A stretch of 49,387 nt of DNA from a virus (IMGVR_UViG_3300032677_000048:1-49387); one strand, 5' to 3'. Counted from the first letter of the stretch, positions 38,545-48,706 are shown. Notes: generated by a model not told the origin, from the sequence alone. Made by a program: numbers and translations.

Positions 38545-39891
38545 ATGCAAATGTCTAATAAAGAACGATGGAACTCTATAACTGATGGATTATGTTCTCC
38601 ACAGAATATGATTGATTGGGGATTTCGGTTTGTCATAGCTGCATCCTTACAGCGTAGAGTATGGGTAGGTCCAGAACATAAACAGTTATTCCCTAATATG
38701 TATGGAGTGTTGTTTGGGTTACCTGGTATCGGTAAGTCTCTAGTGTTAGACGAGGTATCAGGTATACTAAGAACCCTTAAGAAGAAAGATGTTAGACCTG
38801 ACACAACTAAACAATCAGTTGCAGAACAGTTAGTTATCAAACAGACAGAAGATATTAACATTTCTCTAGCTGAGTCTAATATGGTTAAGGTTAAGAAAGA
38901 CGTAGAGAAAGCTGAACCAGCACTATTCCCTTATGCTCCAGATGCTACGACTTATGAGGCATTAGTGGAGTTCATGGCAGGTGCATTTAGGAGAATCAAC
39001 TATACCAAACAGTTACCTGATGGTACATCTAAGTTGGCAATCTATGGTCATTGTTCTGGGTATTTCTGTTTAGATGAGTTAGGTTCACTATTTCGTAAGA
39101 AATCAGATTCAGTAGTTAATTATCTGTTAGGTCTATATAGTTGTCCAAATGAATATGAATATAGAACTAAAACTTCTGGTGAAAATCGTGTGCTTCGCGG
39201 ATGCCTTAACTTTCTGGCTGGAACCACACCTGATTTTATGGAAGAGATTGCCAGTGATAAACTTATTGGTAAAGGGTTTACTGCTAGGTGTTACTTCATA
39301 TGTGCTAATAAGAATCGTAAGAACGTATCTAAGATACCAGAATTAACGAAAGAACAAGTTCAGTATAAGATTGAACTGTTAGAGCATATTAAGAAGTTGG
39401 CAGTACTATATGGAGAGGCTAAGATAGACAAAGAGACAGATGAGTTCGTACAGAAATGGTGGGATGATTGTGAGAATCACAAAGAAAATAGACCAAACAA
39501 ATCATCGAAGTTAGATGGGTATTATGCTAGGAAGCTGATACATATGTATAAGGTAGCCATGATGAATCACTTCATGGAGTCAACTGATCTATACATATCT
39601 CTTGATGAAATCAAACAAGCAATTGCCGACTTAGATAAAGAGGAGCTAACTATGCATTTAGCCCTGTCAGTAGATTCAGCTAACCCTCTTAGTAAGGTAA
39701 GCAATAACATATTCAACTACATAGTCAAGCACGGTAAGGCTAATATGGCTGATCTATTGGTTGAGTTCTGGGATGCCCTACCTCAGGGTAACAGATCTTT
39801 AGATGAGATAATACCTCATTTAATAGCTAGTGACAAAATCAAACTAGAAATAAAAGAAACAGGTGAGAAAATATACGTACCAATACTATGA
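38545..39891 (+). CDS. DUF3987-type replicative ATPase / helicase-like protein
   Basis: A 448-residue protein. Walker A GLPGIGKS (about 58-65) and a Walker B-like YFCLDELGSLF (about 173-183), then FLAGTTPDFME and GFTARCYFICANK segments, are those of DUF3987 proteins, found in phage and plasmid replication modules and related to primase-helicase C-terminal parts. The C-terminal region (about 370-448) has a winged-helix look. It follows the polymerase and is probably the main replicative motor, because no DnaB or primase was otherwise seen. An alternative start lies 2 codons in. Confidence 0.6.
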   Translation: MQMSNKERWNSITDGLCSPQNMIDWGFRFVIAASLQRRVWVGPEHKQLFPNMYGVLFGLPGIGKSLVLDEVSGILRTLKKKDVRPDTTKQSVAEQLVIKQTEDINISLAESNMVKVKKDVEKAEPALFPYAPDATTYEALVEFMAGAFRRINYTKQLPDGTSKLAIYGHCSGYFCLDELGSLFRKKSDSVVNYLLGLYSCPNEYEYRTKTSGENRVLRGCLNFLAGTTPDFMEEIASDKLIGKGFTARCYFICANKNRKNVSKIPELTKEQVQYKIELLEHIKKLAVLYGEAKIDKETDEFVQKWWDDCENHKENRPNKSSKLDGYYARKLIHMYKVAMMNHFMESTDLYISLDEIKQAIADLDKEELTMHLALSVDSANPLSKVSNNIFNYIVKHGKANMADLLVEFWDALPQGNRSLDEIIPHLIASDKIKLEIKETGEKIYVPIL

Positions 39892-40043
39892 GCTCTAAAC
39901 CATTGACCAAAGAGGAGAAAATGAAAAGAGCCTTCAAGAGATTCAAGAAGGCTTATTTCAAAGGACGCGAGACATTCACTGGTCTCGAATTAGAAGTGTG
40001 CCGGATTAAGTTTATGGCACAGCAGAAGACTTGGCCTTGTTGA
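39888..40043 (+). CDS. 51-residue basic protein, last rightward gene
   Basis: Starts at an ATG overlapping the preceding TGA (ATGA) and encodes MSSKPLTKEEKMKRAFKRFK..., a very basic helical peptide ending KTWPC. It overlaps the 3' end of the opposing 1804-codon gene by 32 bases. A CGAGAC/GTCTCG hairpin (39968-39987) lies within it and may act as a two-way transcription stop. Confidence 0.5.
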   Translation: MSSKPLTKEEKMKRAFKRFKKAYFKGRETFTGLELEVCRIKFMAQQKTWPC

Positions 40044-43000
40044 CAGCCTTGTGTTTCATGTATGACATCAATTCTTCTTGTGCTTGCTGGGGTCCTTCTA
40101 GGCGTTGTAGATAACCTAGATACTTAAATGCTGATAGCGGCATTTGTTCCATTGATGGGAATGTCTCATATTGATTCTCCTTCAATGCTTTAAGTTTGGC
40201 CATCATAACATCTGGAGACCCTTTATAGGTCTCTATGATGTTATTAATTAGTTCCGGTAATTGCTTCATAGCCTTCCCAATATCTTGAGTAGACTTGAAT
40301 TGTTTCTGTTCGAGATTTAGGTATGGATTAGAGCCTGCATCAATATCTTGGTATGGCAAACCTTCTGTCATATCAAACCTTCTTAACTGTTGCATCTTAT
40401 CCTGCAACTCTTTCTTCTCTGCTGGCATACCAGTGATTATTCCCCCATTGATACCTTGGTTAATAGCAATCCTACCTAACTGAAAGTTGGTAGATAATAC
40501 ATGCATAGACACAGCTTGAGCTAAGTCTACCCAATTGACATTAGGGTCATTAGCAATAGCAGAAGATACATCGTGTAATGTAGATGCTAAGTCACTAGCT
40601 ACCTCATCCATTGGGAATGTGGCACCTTGATAGTCATTCTTATACACAGAATCAAATGGATACTTAGCTACTTGAGACAACAATCCACCAAACCCAGAGT
40701 ATTGCATAGCAGAGATTAGGTTGTATGCTATCAGTCCTTTGTTCCCTTCTAATCCTCTATCAGATGCAGCTATCTCAGACAACGACGGTATTAGATTCTT
40801 CTTGCCTTGTATAGCTTGACGCAATTCCTTAATCAAGTATCCACCAACTGCTGCACCGAATACGCCTACTAGCAATGGTTTGATATCTCCACGAGTAGCA
40901 GGTTCATACATATTCTTCATGAAGTTATTAGTTTGGGCTATAGACCAATGTGCCAAACTAAAGAACCCAGATATTTCTGTATCTCGTAGCATCCAACCTG
41001 GTAGACTACGTATGTCACCGGTGCCATGAACGTATTGTCCCATTCGACTAGCTAACTTAGAACACTCTGCTTGAGTATAGTTGTGAGTTAGGTCAAATGA
41101 TGGGTCGAGATTACGCAAGAATTTCAGATCAGTAACAGAACCATTCTGCGCCCTTAGAATTTTAGATGGTATGATAACTTCTGAAATGGACTGTACCAAT
41201 CCACGTCCTACTACATCAGTCATGCCATTTAATGATGACACACGACGAACCAAAGCTGCAAATGCATGAAACCTTTCAGTAGCAGTAGCATTACCTTCTA
41301 TCATCTTACCTAGACTATTAGCTGTTAACTTCACAGCACCATTCTCTACGGATGTTTGGTATCCAGCTGTGATATTAGTCAATGCATGACTTACAGCTTT
41401 TACCATAACTAATGGGTTTGTTGTGGTAGAAAGTGCACCAACTATATTCGATACCATCTTATGCATCTCTAGTGGTGGACCAGAGAGGAACATAGCTGTT
41501 AATGCAGATGACAAGGAGTGTTCGATGTTATCAGCAGGATTCCTAATCTCTGGTCTCCAAGCATTCAACCCATCTTGTACGACAGGATTATGTGCTAGTC
41601 CACCTTCTGGTGATTGAGGAACATGATTACCCCATGCATCTTTCTTAACACCAAGAGCTGATAATACTCTAGGGTCTTTCTCCATGAACTTATAGTGAGC
41701 TAAGTCTATTGCAGACCTATCGAAATACCTAGATGCATTAAGTACCGGGTCACTCTCACGAAACTCTGGAGGTAATGGAATACCAGCAGCTCTACGAGAA
41801 GCATTGAACATATCCATATGAGACCTATCAGATGATCTAAGATCTCCTTGAATACCAGTCTTGAAGTCTTTCCAAACCTCTTCTGCTCTGATAGGATTCA
41901 ATCCATGTTTATTCGTAGCATAGTCAACATATTGTTTGTGCAATTCACTAATAGCTTTCTGGTCAGTATTAGCTCGTATCACATCAATAACCTTTTGATT
42001 GGGCATTGTCATGACATAGTTAGGGTCTTGCATTAACAACCGTTTCTTGCCACCAACAGTAGAAACAGGCACTCCTTCTACAATGCGTTCTTTCCCAAGT
42101 TGGTCAATCTTCGCGTACAATTGTGCATACCATTGGCGCCCTTTGGTAGAGCTAATCATGCCAATTGTATTGTTCCCAGTAAGCCTTCTAGTCTCAATGG
42201 CTTTATTGATTTGCGCGCGATCGCGATCAGATAGGTGATTGCCTAACTGTATGAGAGGATTCTTATACTTACCGATAAGATTGTCTTTGTAGTTCAATGC
42301 TAACTTCATAGAGTTAGCGATAGTGTGTGCAGCAGGTGTACCTAGATCATGAATACGATCTATGGTAGCACGAGTGATAAGACCAGCTTTAGACATATAC
42401 TTATCAGGAGGTATGTTCTGAGAAGCTGGAGTAGCATTCAGTGGGGGAGTGGCAGAGTGGATTACCCTATCTTGAACTTCATTAGTGCTCTCACTATTTG
42501 TTTTATTTTCTTTACTGTTAATGGCTTTTTCATTTTCATATATTCCTTCTCCTCTTGTTTTATAAAACAGTTCTTGATATTTGACTAAGTTATCTATTTG
42601 TTCAGGGGTGAATACTTTACTGTGAAGTAGTGTGTCTTTGAAAATATTCAATTTTTCTTTGACAGGAAGTTCTTTATTATTACCAGCAAAGTTCTCTGCT
42701 CTTGAATATGCTTGCAGTTGTGATTCATTAAGAGGGTAAATATTTTTCTCCCAGCTATCTTGATAAAGTTTAATAGCTTTATCTTTTAACACAGACGGCC
42801 TCTCTTGATGTATCAACGTCGCACTCCTATCAAGCACTCTGTCTAACATATTCTCAAACTGAGGCTTGATACCTAACACTTCTCTCACAGCTCCAATGAA
42901 TGACTTCCATGTAGTTTTGAGTGATCCTCCACCTTCATCAGATGTAGGAATCATGTGGAGAACTTTCTGGAATTCTGGAGACTTGATAGCTTGGGCTATG

Positions 43001-45426
43001 AACTCATGTAAGTTGCCGAGGGCATATTTGGTGTAAAATCCACGACTAACATCAAATGGATTGATAGCTGATTCATGTAACTTTAATTGTCTAATAGACC
43101 TGTCGGCATCATTAGCAGTACCTTTTTGTTCAGCTGTATCAGTAAACAATCCCTGTGCACCAGTATGTTCAGCAACCTTATAGTAGCACCTAATCAAATC
43201 CTTGATAGCCTCATTACCATTGGGATTAGCAAGATACTTATCTAACTCTTCCCTATGTTCTGCACCTACTCCCTTGAAGTATGGTATCTTCTTAGAGGTC
43301 ATGGAATGAATAGCTTCTTCCATAACTATCCTAGCATTCCGTGCTAAATTAGTACCAATGTTCACTTGATCCGCTGAACCAGCATCATAGTGAGACCTTC
43401 TATCACCTGGAGCATTAGCTTGGTCGAGTAGCTTATTATATTTCCACTTGACATTAGCAGACGCACTATCCATGTTGTTGAGTAACTCTCTAGCTAGCTT
43501 CTGATAGGGATGATTCTCAGTAGAGGCCAAATGAGTCATCACAGAGTAAGTAGTAGCATCTCCAGAGTAGATGTGGTCTACTGCTTTCTGAGGCATAGAT
43601 ATGTGATCTGGAGCGGGTTTAGGTGCCGTAGCATGAACATTAGACTGTCCACTACCTTCTGCGCCCATAGACCTATCAACTACTGTCGCCTTTCCTGTAA
43701 CAGGATTAACAATAGTGTACGGCTCTTGAGCCTTAACATTACTTACACGCTGCTCAACCGCTGGTGTTCCTTCGACCTCTCTCGATGAAACGGACTGGTC
43801 TTGACTTGTGGATGGCGACTCCACCATATTGCTGCTGCTTCCGACTTTGCTTGTTTCAGGGACTTCCCCTGTTTGATTAGGTTGTCCCTCATTTTCTCGT
43901 ATTCCAGTGGCATTTTGTACCTCGTTATTTTGTGGGTGATTAGTATGTAGTTCGTCTAACAACTTAGCTTGACGCAATGCTTCTGCTGCATCAGGTAAAG
44001 ATAAATTTAACTTAGGGAATATACGCTGTACTGATACAGGACGTGTGGCGCCTTTGTCAATAAGTTCCTGTAGTATATCAGTAGTGAAAGTTGGATTAAC
44101 TTCTTCAACAGGCTTAACTTCTTCAACAGGCTTAATTTCTTTAATTTGCCAGCTGTTATTCACTTCTGGCATCTCTCCACCTTGATAGTCTTTATCAACT
44201 ATCTTCGATGTGTCAGATGTAGTTGTATCAGATGTAGCAACATCCTTAGCAGTCTGTTTAGTCATCCAATCTTGATGCAATGCATTACGCATCATATTAT
44301 AATCAGTAGACTTCCTTATATTATCATTGGCAGTCTTGAGTTGTGCAGCAATAGCAGGGTCAGTATCTTTAGGTACTGGAGTCAATACTCCAGGCAACTC
44401 TAGATAATACTTTTTAACATACGAATTACCAGATTTATAATTCCCATCTTTACCAATCTCTGTCCATGGAGAGTCAGGTTTAGGAGCAGTTGTAGTAGTG
44501 GTAGTATTTTCTTCATTCATCTCTGGTTTACTCTCATCAGAAGCAGTTGTAGTAGTGGTAGTATTCTCTTTGTTAGTCACTTCTGGTTTACTCTCATCAG
44601 GAGCCTTGTGACCCAACAACTTACCAGCCCACCTAGACTGTCCTGCGAATAATGCACCACCTAATACTTGTGCACCAATATCAGTTCCATTGATGTCTTG
44701 ACCAGTAACAGCGTTGATGCCAGTATTAATCAGTGGATTAACACCAGCATTGAGTGCTACATTAAACATAGACTGTCTGTCACCAATAGCTTGTTCAGCT
44801 TTAATTCTAGCAGACTCTAAGTTTGCAGCAGCAGTATCAGCATCTTCTCCTGTACCAGATAATCCTTTAGCAGCATCTACTAAGGCTTTTCTTTGTGCAG
44901 CTTCTAATGTTCCAGCACCTTCTCCCCTTACTAATCCAATCAATCCTCTACCAGCTCTCAATGCATCCATTGATGGTCTACCACCAGAAGCTATGGCAGA
45001 ACCAGCTATTTCAGTAGCTAATGCAGTCTTAGGATTAGCCTCAGCAGACTGTTGAGCAGCTAATTGCTGTTGAGCGTAAAGCTCTTCTGGAGTGATTGCT
45101 TTCTGTATAGATTGACCAACTGGTGCGCCAACTGATGCACCAATAAGTCCACCAACTAATCCACCAACAGGTACAGTAATAGGTGCAGCTGGACCACCTA
45201 ATGCACCTAATTCTGCACCAGCAGCCATACCACCCAATGCACCAGCACCACCACCTAACATACCACCAGCACGACCAACTAAAGTGTGACCGATAGTAGA
45301 TAACTTTGATTCGTCTTGTTGGGGTTGCTGTTCAGCGGCACCAACTTGTGTTTTAGCTATTTCTTCGTCAGTATATCCTTGTGAACGAAGATACTGAATA
45401 TCTTGAGGTGTAAGCATGTCAGACAT
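40012..45426 (-). CDS. Giant internal virion / DNA ejection protein with a zincin-like region
   Basis: An 1804-residue protein, last of the late operon. Residues about 45-110 are a Gly/Ala-rich hydrophobic tract (GGMLGGGAGALGGMAAGAEL and onward) that could enter a membrane. A disordered Thr/Pro/Glu-rich region follows (about 275-560, with repeated EVKPVEEV units). The middle has a metallopeptidase-like segment ARIVMEEAIHSMTS in which the usual HExxH reads EExxH, and later NLHEFIAQAIKSPEFQ, both known from large phage polyvalent proteins. The C-terminal half is helical with further hydrophobic stretches. Like T7 gp16 it probably enters the cell with the DNA. Confidence 0.6.
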   Translation of the reverse strand: MSDMLTPQDIQYLRSQGYTDEEIAKTQVGAAEQQPQQDESKLSTIGHTLVGRAGGMLGGGAGALGGMAAGAELGALGGPAAPITVPVGGLVGGLIGASVGAPVGQSIQKAITPEELYAQQQLAAQQSAEANPKTALATEIAGSAIASGGRPSMDALRAGRGLIGLVRGEGAGTLEAAQRKALVDAAKGLSGTGEDADTAAANLESARIKAEQAIGDRQSMFNVALNAGVNPLINTGINAVTGQDINGTDIGAQVLGGALFAGQSRWAGKLLGHKAPDESKPEVTNKENTTTTTTASDESKPEMNEENTTTTTTAPKPDSPWTEIGKDGNYKSGNSYVKKYYLELPGVLTPVPKDTDPAIAAQLKTANDNIRKSTDYNMMRNALHQDWMTKQTAKDVATSDTTTSDTSKIVDKDYQGGEMPEVNNSWQIKEIKPVEEVKPVEEVNPTFTTDILQELIDKGATRPVSVQRIFPKLNLSLPDAAEALRQAKLLDELHTNHPQNNEVQNATGIRENEGQPNQTGEVPETSKVGSSSNMVESPSTSQDQSVSSREVEGTPAVEQRVSNVKAQEPYTIVNPVTGKATVVDRSMGAEGSGQSNVHATAPKPAPDHISMPQKAVDHIYSGDATTYSVMTHLASTENHPYQKLARELLNNMDSASANVKWKYNKLLDQANAPGDRRSHYDAGSADQVNIGTNLARNARIVMEEAIHSMTSKKIPYFKGVGAEHREELDKYLANPNGNEAIKDLIRCYYKVAEHTGAQGLFTDTAEQKGTANDADRSIRQLKLHESAINPFDVSRGFYTKYALGNLHEFIAQAIKSPEFQKVLHMIPTSDEGGGSLKTTWKSFIGAVREVLGIKPQFENMLDRVLDRSATLIHQERPSVLKDKAIKLYQDSWEKNIYPLNESQLQAYSRAENFAGNNKELPVKEKLNIFKDTLLHSKVFTPEQIDNLVKYQELFYKTRGEGIYENEKAINSKENKTNSESTNEVQDRVIHSATPPLNATPASQNIPPDKYMSKAGLITRATIDRIHDLGTPAAHTIANSMKLALNYKDNLIGKYKNPLIQLGNHLSDRDRAQINKAIETRRLTGNNTIGMISSTKGRQWYAQLYAKIDQLGKERIVEGVPVSTVGGKKRLLMQDPNYVMTMPNQKVIDVIRANTDQKAISELHKQYVDYATNKHGLNPIRAEEVWKDFKTGIQGDLRSSDRSHMDMFNASRRAAGIPLPPEFRESDPVLNASRYFDRSAIDLAHYKFMEKDPRVLSALGVKKDAWGNHVPQSPEGGLAHNPVVQDGLNAWRPEIRNPADNIEHSLSSALTAMFLSGPPLEMHKMVSNIVGALSTTTNPLVMVKAVSHALTNITAGYQTSVENGAVKLTANSLGKMIEGNATATERFHAFAALVRRVSSLNGMTDVVGRGLVQSISEVIIPSKILRAQNGSVTDLKFLRNLDPSFDLTHNYTQAECSKLASRMGQYVHGTGDIRSLPGWMLRDTEISGFFSLAHWSIAQTNNFMKNMYEPATRGDIKPLLVGVFGAAVGGYLIKELRQAIQGKKNLIPSLSEIAASDRGLEGNKGLIAYNLISAMQYSGFGGLLSQVAKYPFDSVYKNDYQGATFPMDEVASDLASTLHDVSSAIANDPNVNWVDLAQAVSMHVLSTNFQLGRIAINQGINGGIITGMPAEKKELQDKMQQLRRFDMTEGLPYQDIDAGSNPYLNLEQKQFKSTQDIGKAMKQLPELINNIIETYKGSPDVMMAKLKALKENQYETFPSMEQMPLSAFKYLGYLQRLEGPQQAQEELMSYMKHKAVNKAKSSAVP

Positions 45427-45427
45427 A

Positions 45428-46843
45428 TTATTGTTCTCCTCCTAAGTAATCCCAAAGTTGGCCAGCTCCATGGCCTATTAATCTGGCTGATCTTAGTGTT
45501 CCTCCCATTGGTGTGTATGGACTAAAAAGTGTGTCAGCAGCAGTCTTGCCTAACACATGCATAGTGCCATGTGGCAATCCAGTTAAGTTATGACCTTCTT
45601 CTCGTTTCTTTTCTAAGTATCTTTGAGATCTAACTTGAGCATCAATTGGAGAATCTTTGTCTACCTTAATAGGTATTGCATTACCTTGTTCGTCTATATG
45701 ATGAATGTTACCTTTCTCATCATATGCATAATCAGGCATAGTGCTAACACGAGTTAACTTATGTGGAACTTCGCCAGATATTGTACTAATAGTGTGACCT
45801 GATGTACGAGTATCTTTTCCAGTTAACGGGTCAATTCCACCGGTGATAGATGACCCAACAGAGTGAACTTTATTATCAGGAGTAGTTAATGTTCTTCCAC
45901 CAGAGTCTGAACTAGATTCTGCAATTTTGCCTTGCATACCCAAACCAAGTGGAGTTACACCCGGAGTGATAGTTCCACTCTCAGTATCAACAGAAGCGTT
46001 AAATGGTGAACGATATATACCACCAGGATTCTTAGCTTGATACAAACCTGATATATCTCCAGCACGAATGCCTTGGAGAGTATATGGCTCATCAGCTAAT
46101 TGTTGACCAGATACATCTGCACCTAGACGAACCTTGTTAAGAAGTTCTTGGTTACTAGATGGCAGTGCAGCACGTTGACCCTGGAGAGTAGTAGTATCAT
46201 TATCTGTTTGAATACCTTTGTTATACAATTGACGAGGAATCAAGGGTTGTTCTCCAGAAGACATCAGCAAATCGTTCTGTGCTTGAGTATCTTCACCGAG
46301 TGCTCGAGTTAATGGTGTTCCAAGCAATCCAGCAGTTGAAGCTCCGCTAGCTATGTTCTGTGCAGTGGTGCCCTTTGCAATAGCAGTATTATAGGCTGAA
46401 TTAGCATTAGCCTGTGGAACATTTGCAGCGATGTCAGCACTAGCATTTAGAATAGGTTCCGCTGTCGCAGCATTCCAATTATCAGATGTTCCATATTGAG
46501 CATAAGCTCTATCAGGATTAGCTGCGATGTTAGGAGATAGCCATGGATTTGACTCTTGACGTTTTAGCCAAAGCTCTTTGTTTGTATCGGCCTGAGCCTG
46601 AGCCAATGGAGCCATCAACCCAAACTGAGATGATAGATCTGCATTCTGTTGTGCCCTAGCTCTAGCAGTAGGAGATACCATCCTTTGTGCTAGATTGGGT
46701 TGAGTCATGATGGTAGTAGGATTACCATCTGCATCAATAGGTTGACCATCCTTGAACTTATATCCACCCTTGATGAAATCAGGATTGATAGAAGGTGTAC
46801 CACCAAACAGAGCATCTAAGGCTCCAGAAGCAATTTGTCCCAT
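45428..46843 (-). CDS. Internal virion protein of unknown function
   Basis: A 471-residue protein (MGQIASGALDALFGGTPSIN), rich in Ala, Asn, Gln and Thr, with no membrane segment except a mildly hydrophobic start. It lies 1 base before the giant protein and after the 180-residue gene. Podoviruses place several internal ejection proteins here; the call is by position. Confidence 0.45.
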   Translation of the reverse strand: MGQIASGALDALFGGTPSINPDFIKGGYKFKDGQPIDADGNPTTIMTQPNLAQRMVSPTARARAQQNADLSSQFGLMAPLAQAQADTNKELWLKRQESNPWLSPNIAANPDRAYAQYGTSDNWNAATAEPILNASADIAANVPQANANSAYNTAIAKGTTAQNIASGASTAGLLGTPLTRALGEDTQAQNDLLMSSGEQPLIPRQLYNKGIQTDNDTTTLQGQRAALPSSNQELLNKVRLGADVSGQQLADEPYTLQGIRAGDISGLYQAKNPGGIYRSPFNASVDTESGTITPGVTPLGLGMQGKIAESSSDSGGRTLTTPDNKVHSVGSSITGGIDPLTGKDTRTSGHTISTISGEVPHKLTRVSTMPDYAYDEKGNIHHIDEQGNAIPIKVDKDSPIDAQVRSQRYLEKKREEGHNLTGLPHGTMHVLGKTAADTLFSPYTPMGGTLRSARLIGHGAGQLWDYLGGEQ

Positions 46844-46858
46844 AATAGTATTAGTGTG

Positions 46859-47401
46859 TTAGATAAAATCAGCTAGATATGAGCCAACAGATTGGCCCAA
46901 TTGGTTACCAACTGCCTTAGAGAACGATCCAGCTTGGATAGAAGGAAGCTGTGGAGCTTGTGTAGCATTAGCATTAGACTGAGGAATGCCATCATTCTGA
47001 GCCATAATCATAGCAGCATGAGCATTCAAGAAGCTCTGGCCTTCATCATTTAAAGCCTGATGACCATTCTCGTCAACAGGAGTTAAATGGTTAGGACCAA
47101 ATGTAGGCTCAGGAATAGATGGAGAATTACCACCACTACCATGAGTAACATGATTAGCTTTGTCAGTTGCTGTTTGTCCCCATGAACCATTGGGGTCATG
47201 GTATAACATAGCAGTATCAGCTAGTCCATGTAGTACATTTCCTTGAGAGAAATTGTCGTATGTACGACCTAGATTAGATTGAACGTTCTTGTAAGAGTTA
47301 GACAGTGAATCACTAAGTCTGCCAATTAGATTATTATCAGTCTTTGGTTTAGTGTCTTGTCCCCACTCTAAGCTCTCACCATTGCTCATGTCATCAGCCA
47401 T
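46859..47401 (-). CDS. Virion-associated protein of unknown function
   Basis: A 180-residue protein. The ATG at 47401 is preferred because AAAGGA stands 9 bases upstream; a longer TTG form would start at 47419. The product begins MADDMSNGESLEWG and is Asn/Ser/Gly-rich and probably flexible. It is part of the internal virion protein block. Confidence 0.45.
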   Translation of the reverse strand: MADDMSNGESLEWGQDTKPKTDNNLIGRLSDSLSNSYKNVQSNLGRTYDNFSQGNVLHGLADTAMLYHDPNGSWGQTATDKANHVTHGSGGNSPSIPEPTFGPNHLTPVDENGHQALNDEGQSFLNAHAAMIMAQNDGIPQSNANATQAPQLPSIQAGSFSKAVGNQLGQSVGSYLADFI

Positions 47402-47405
47402 ATGA

Positions 47406-48368
47406 TTATTTCCTTTCAAGTTTGTGAACCATCAATTTGTACTTACGCAATGCAGATTGATTGCGTCCTTTCTTAATGTCTAACACACAACTCTGTACCA
47501 CACGATATACATAGTCTAACGTATTCGAATCTCCTTGGATATGTATACAGATATTTGGTGCAATAGAATAGTACCTATGGATGAGATCTTTCGGTACGAA
47601 CGTATCACGAAACTTTCGTAGTACAGTTAACTCTTCACAGTTATCAGGAAGTCCTCTATGCGTACAACATGCTGTAGTTAGGAAGCAGCCTATGCCACCA
47701 TTGACAGAGTTAGAATCATTCCCACTCTTCCCTCCGCCCCAAGCTAGATTAGAGAATGCAGAGTTAGATTTACTATTCGACACTTGAGCATTACCACTAT
47801 TAGCTACAGGATTGAACAATGATGCTGTAGTACCAATAGCAGCATTAGCAGCATTAGATGCACCGGATGCAGAGTTAACTGCGTTATTCATTAGACCAAT
47901 CTTACTATTGAATGCTCCACCAAAGTTGGCGGCATTAGATAGAGTGTTGGTAGGATTGTTTAACCCTAAGTTACCAGACGTAGATAGTCCCTGGTTATTA
48001 GCTCGTTCAATAGCATTCGACTCTCCTGGAGATAGACCATTGAGGTTGATAGCATTAACACCAGCAGTTGCACCGTTAACAGCAGCACTCAATGCTGGAG
48101 CACCAGGAGAATTAGCAGTAACAGCATTAGTAGTGTTACCTATAGTTGGTAATGCATTGCCATACATTGACATTAACTGTTGAGGAGAAAGTTGAGGAGC
48201 AGAAGATGATGTAGATAGAGATGAACCAGAACCAGATGAACCAGACTGATTTACTCCCCAACCGTTAGAATCAGATGAACCAGCTTGATAGAATTTCATC
48301 ATTCTATCAATGTTTGTCTTTGGCCAAATTGCCAAATGCTCAAATTCGTTATTAAGATAATTTCGCAT
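47406..48368 (-). CDS. Low-complexity protein with a C-terminal CFI-box domain
   Basis: A 320-residue protein. After a short start, residues about 30-215 are Ser/Asn/Ala/Gly-rich low complexity. The C-terminal ~100 residues contain GCFLTTACCTHRGLPDNC, followed by EELTVLRKFRDTF, the hallmark of the CFI-box C-terminal domain (CF-TTA, then D-C-EL--LR-FRD) seen in many phage and bacterial proteins. The role of that domain is unknown. Overlaps its upstream neighbour by 17 bases; a second start (MMKFYQAG) lies about 22 codons in. Confidence 0.6.
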   Translation of the reverse strand: MRNYLNNEFEHLAIWPKTNIDRMMKFYQAGSSDSNGWGVNQSGSSGSGSSLSTSSSAPQLSPQQLMSMYGNALPTIGNTTNAVTANSPGAPALSAAVNGATAGVNAINLNGLSPGESNAIERANNQGLSTSGNLGLNNPTNTLSNAANFGGAFNSKIGLMNNAVNSASGASNAANAAIGTTASLFNPVANSGNAQVSNSKSNSAFSNLAWGGGKSGNDSNSVNGGIGCFLTTACCTHRGLPDNCEELTVLRKFRDTFVPKDLIHRYYSIAPNICIHIQGDSNTLDYVYRVVQSCVLDIKKGRNQSALRKYKLMVHKLERK

Positions 48369-48705
48369 AAAGTTTTTCAGTGTTAGTTACAAGTATATGT
48401 TTACCGTTCTTCTCCCATTCTAGTCTGTACCCTTCAAATTCAGTCTTAGCCCTTCTAGCAAACTTCTTAAGATTGTTCTTATTCATAGCTAAGTTTTGGT
48501 CAATATATATGATTTTAGGTTCTACATGATTAGTAGCAATTATCATGCCAGAGATACTGTTGTCATCTATTGTGTACCACAACATGCTCTCTCGTATTTT
48601 TCTATCTACTAATCGTGCTATATCTAACTCTGACATACCAATAAAGCATCTGTCAGATCTGTTGAGCAATATAAACGATATCAAGTCGCCAATGGTAGGT
48701 GTCAT
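48352..48705 (-). CDS. Small internal virion protein, T7 gp13-like
   Basis: A 117-residue alpha/beta protein (MTPTIGDLISFILLNRSDRC). The core strands WYTIDDNSISGMIIATN and KIIYIDQNLAM, then a basic helix (NNLKKFARRAKTEFEGY) and a final strand, give a GNAT-like arrangement as in small podoviral proteins such as T7 gp13. It follows the adaptor-like gene with a 1-base gap. The codons of residues SGMIIAT contain the sigma-54 promoter at 48535-48550. Confidence 0.45.
   Translation of the reverse strand: MTPTIGDLISFILLNRSDRCFIGMSELDIARLVDRKIRESMLWYTIDDNSISGMIIATNHVEPKIIYIDQNLAMNKNNLKKFARRAKTEFEGYRLEWEKNGKHILVTNTEKLYAKLS
48535..48550 (-). promoter_or_regulatory. Sigma-54 (-24/-12) promoter inside the late region
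   Basis: On the minus strand: TGGCAT-GATAA-TTGCT, again the full consensus. The predicted start is about 48524, inside the 117-codon gene, so it would boost the internal virion protein genes from 48368 down to 40012, which lie far (about 18 kb of transcription) from the late promoter at 17763. Confidence 0.65.
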
Positions 48706-48706
48706 A

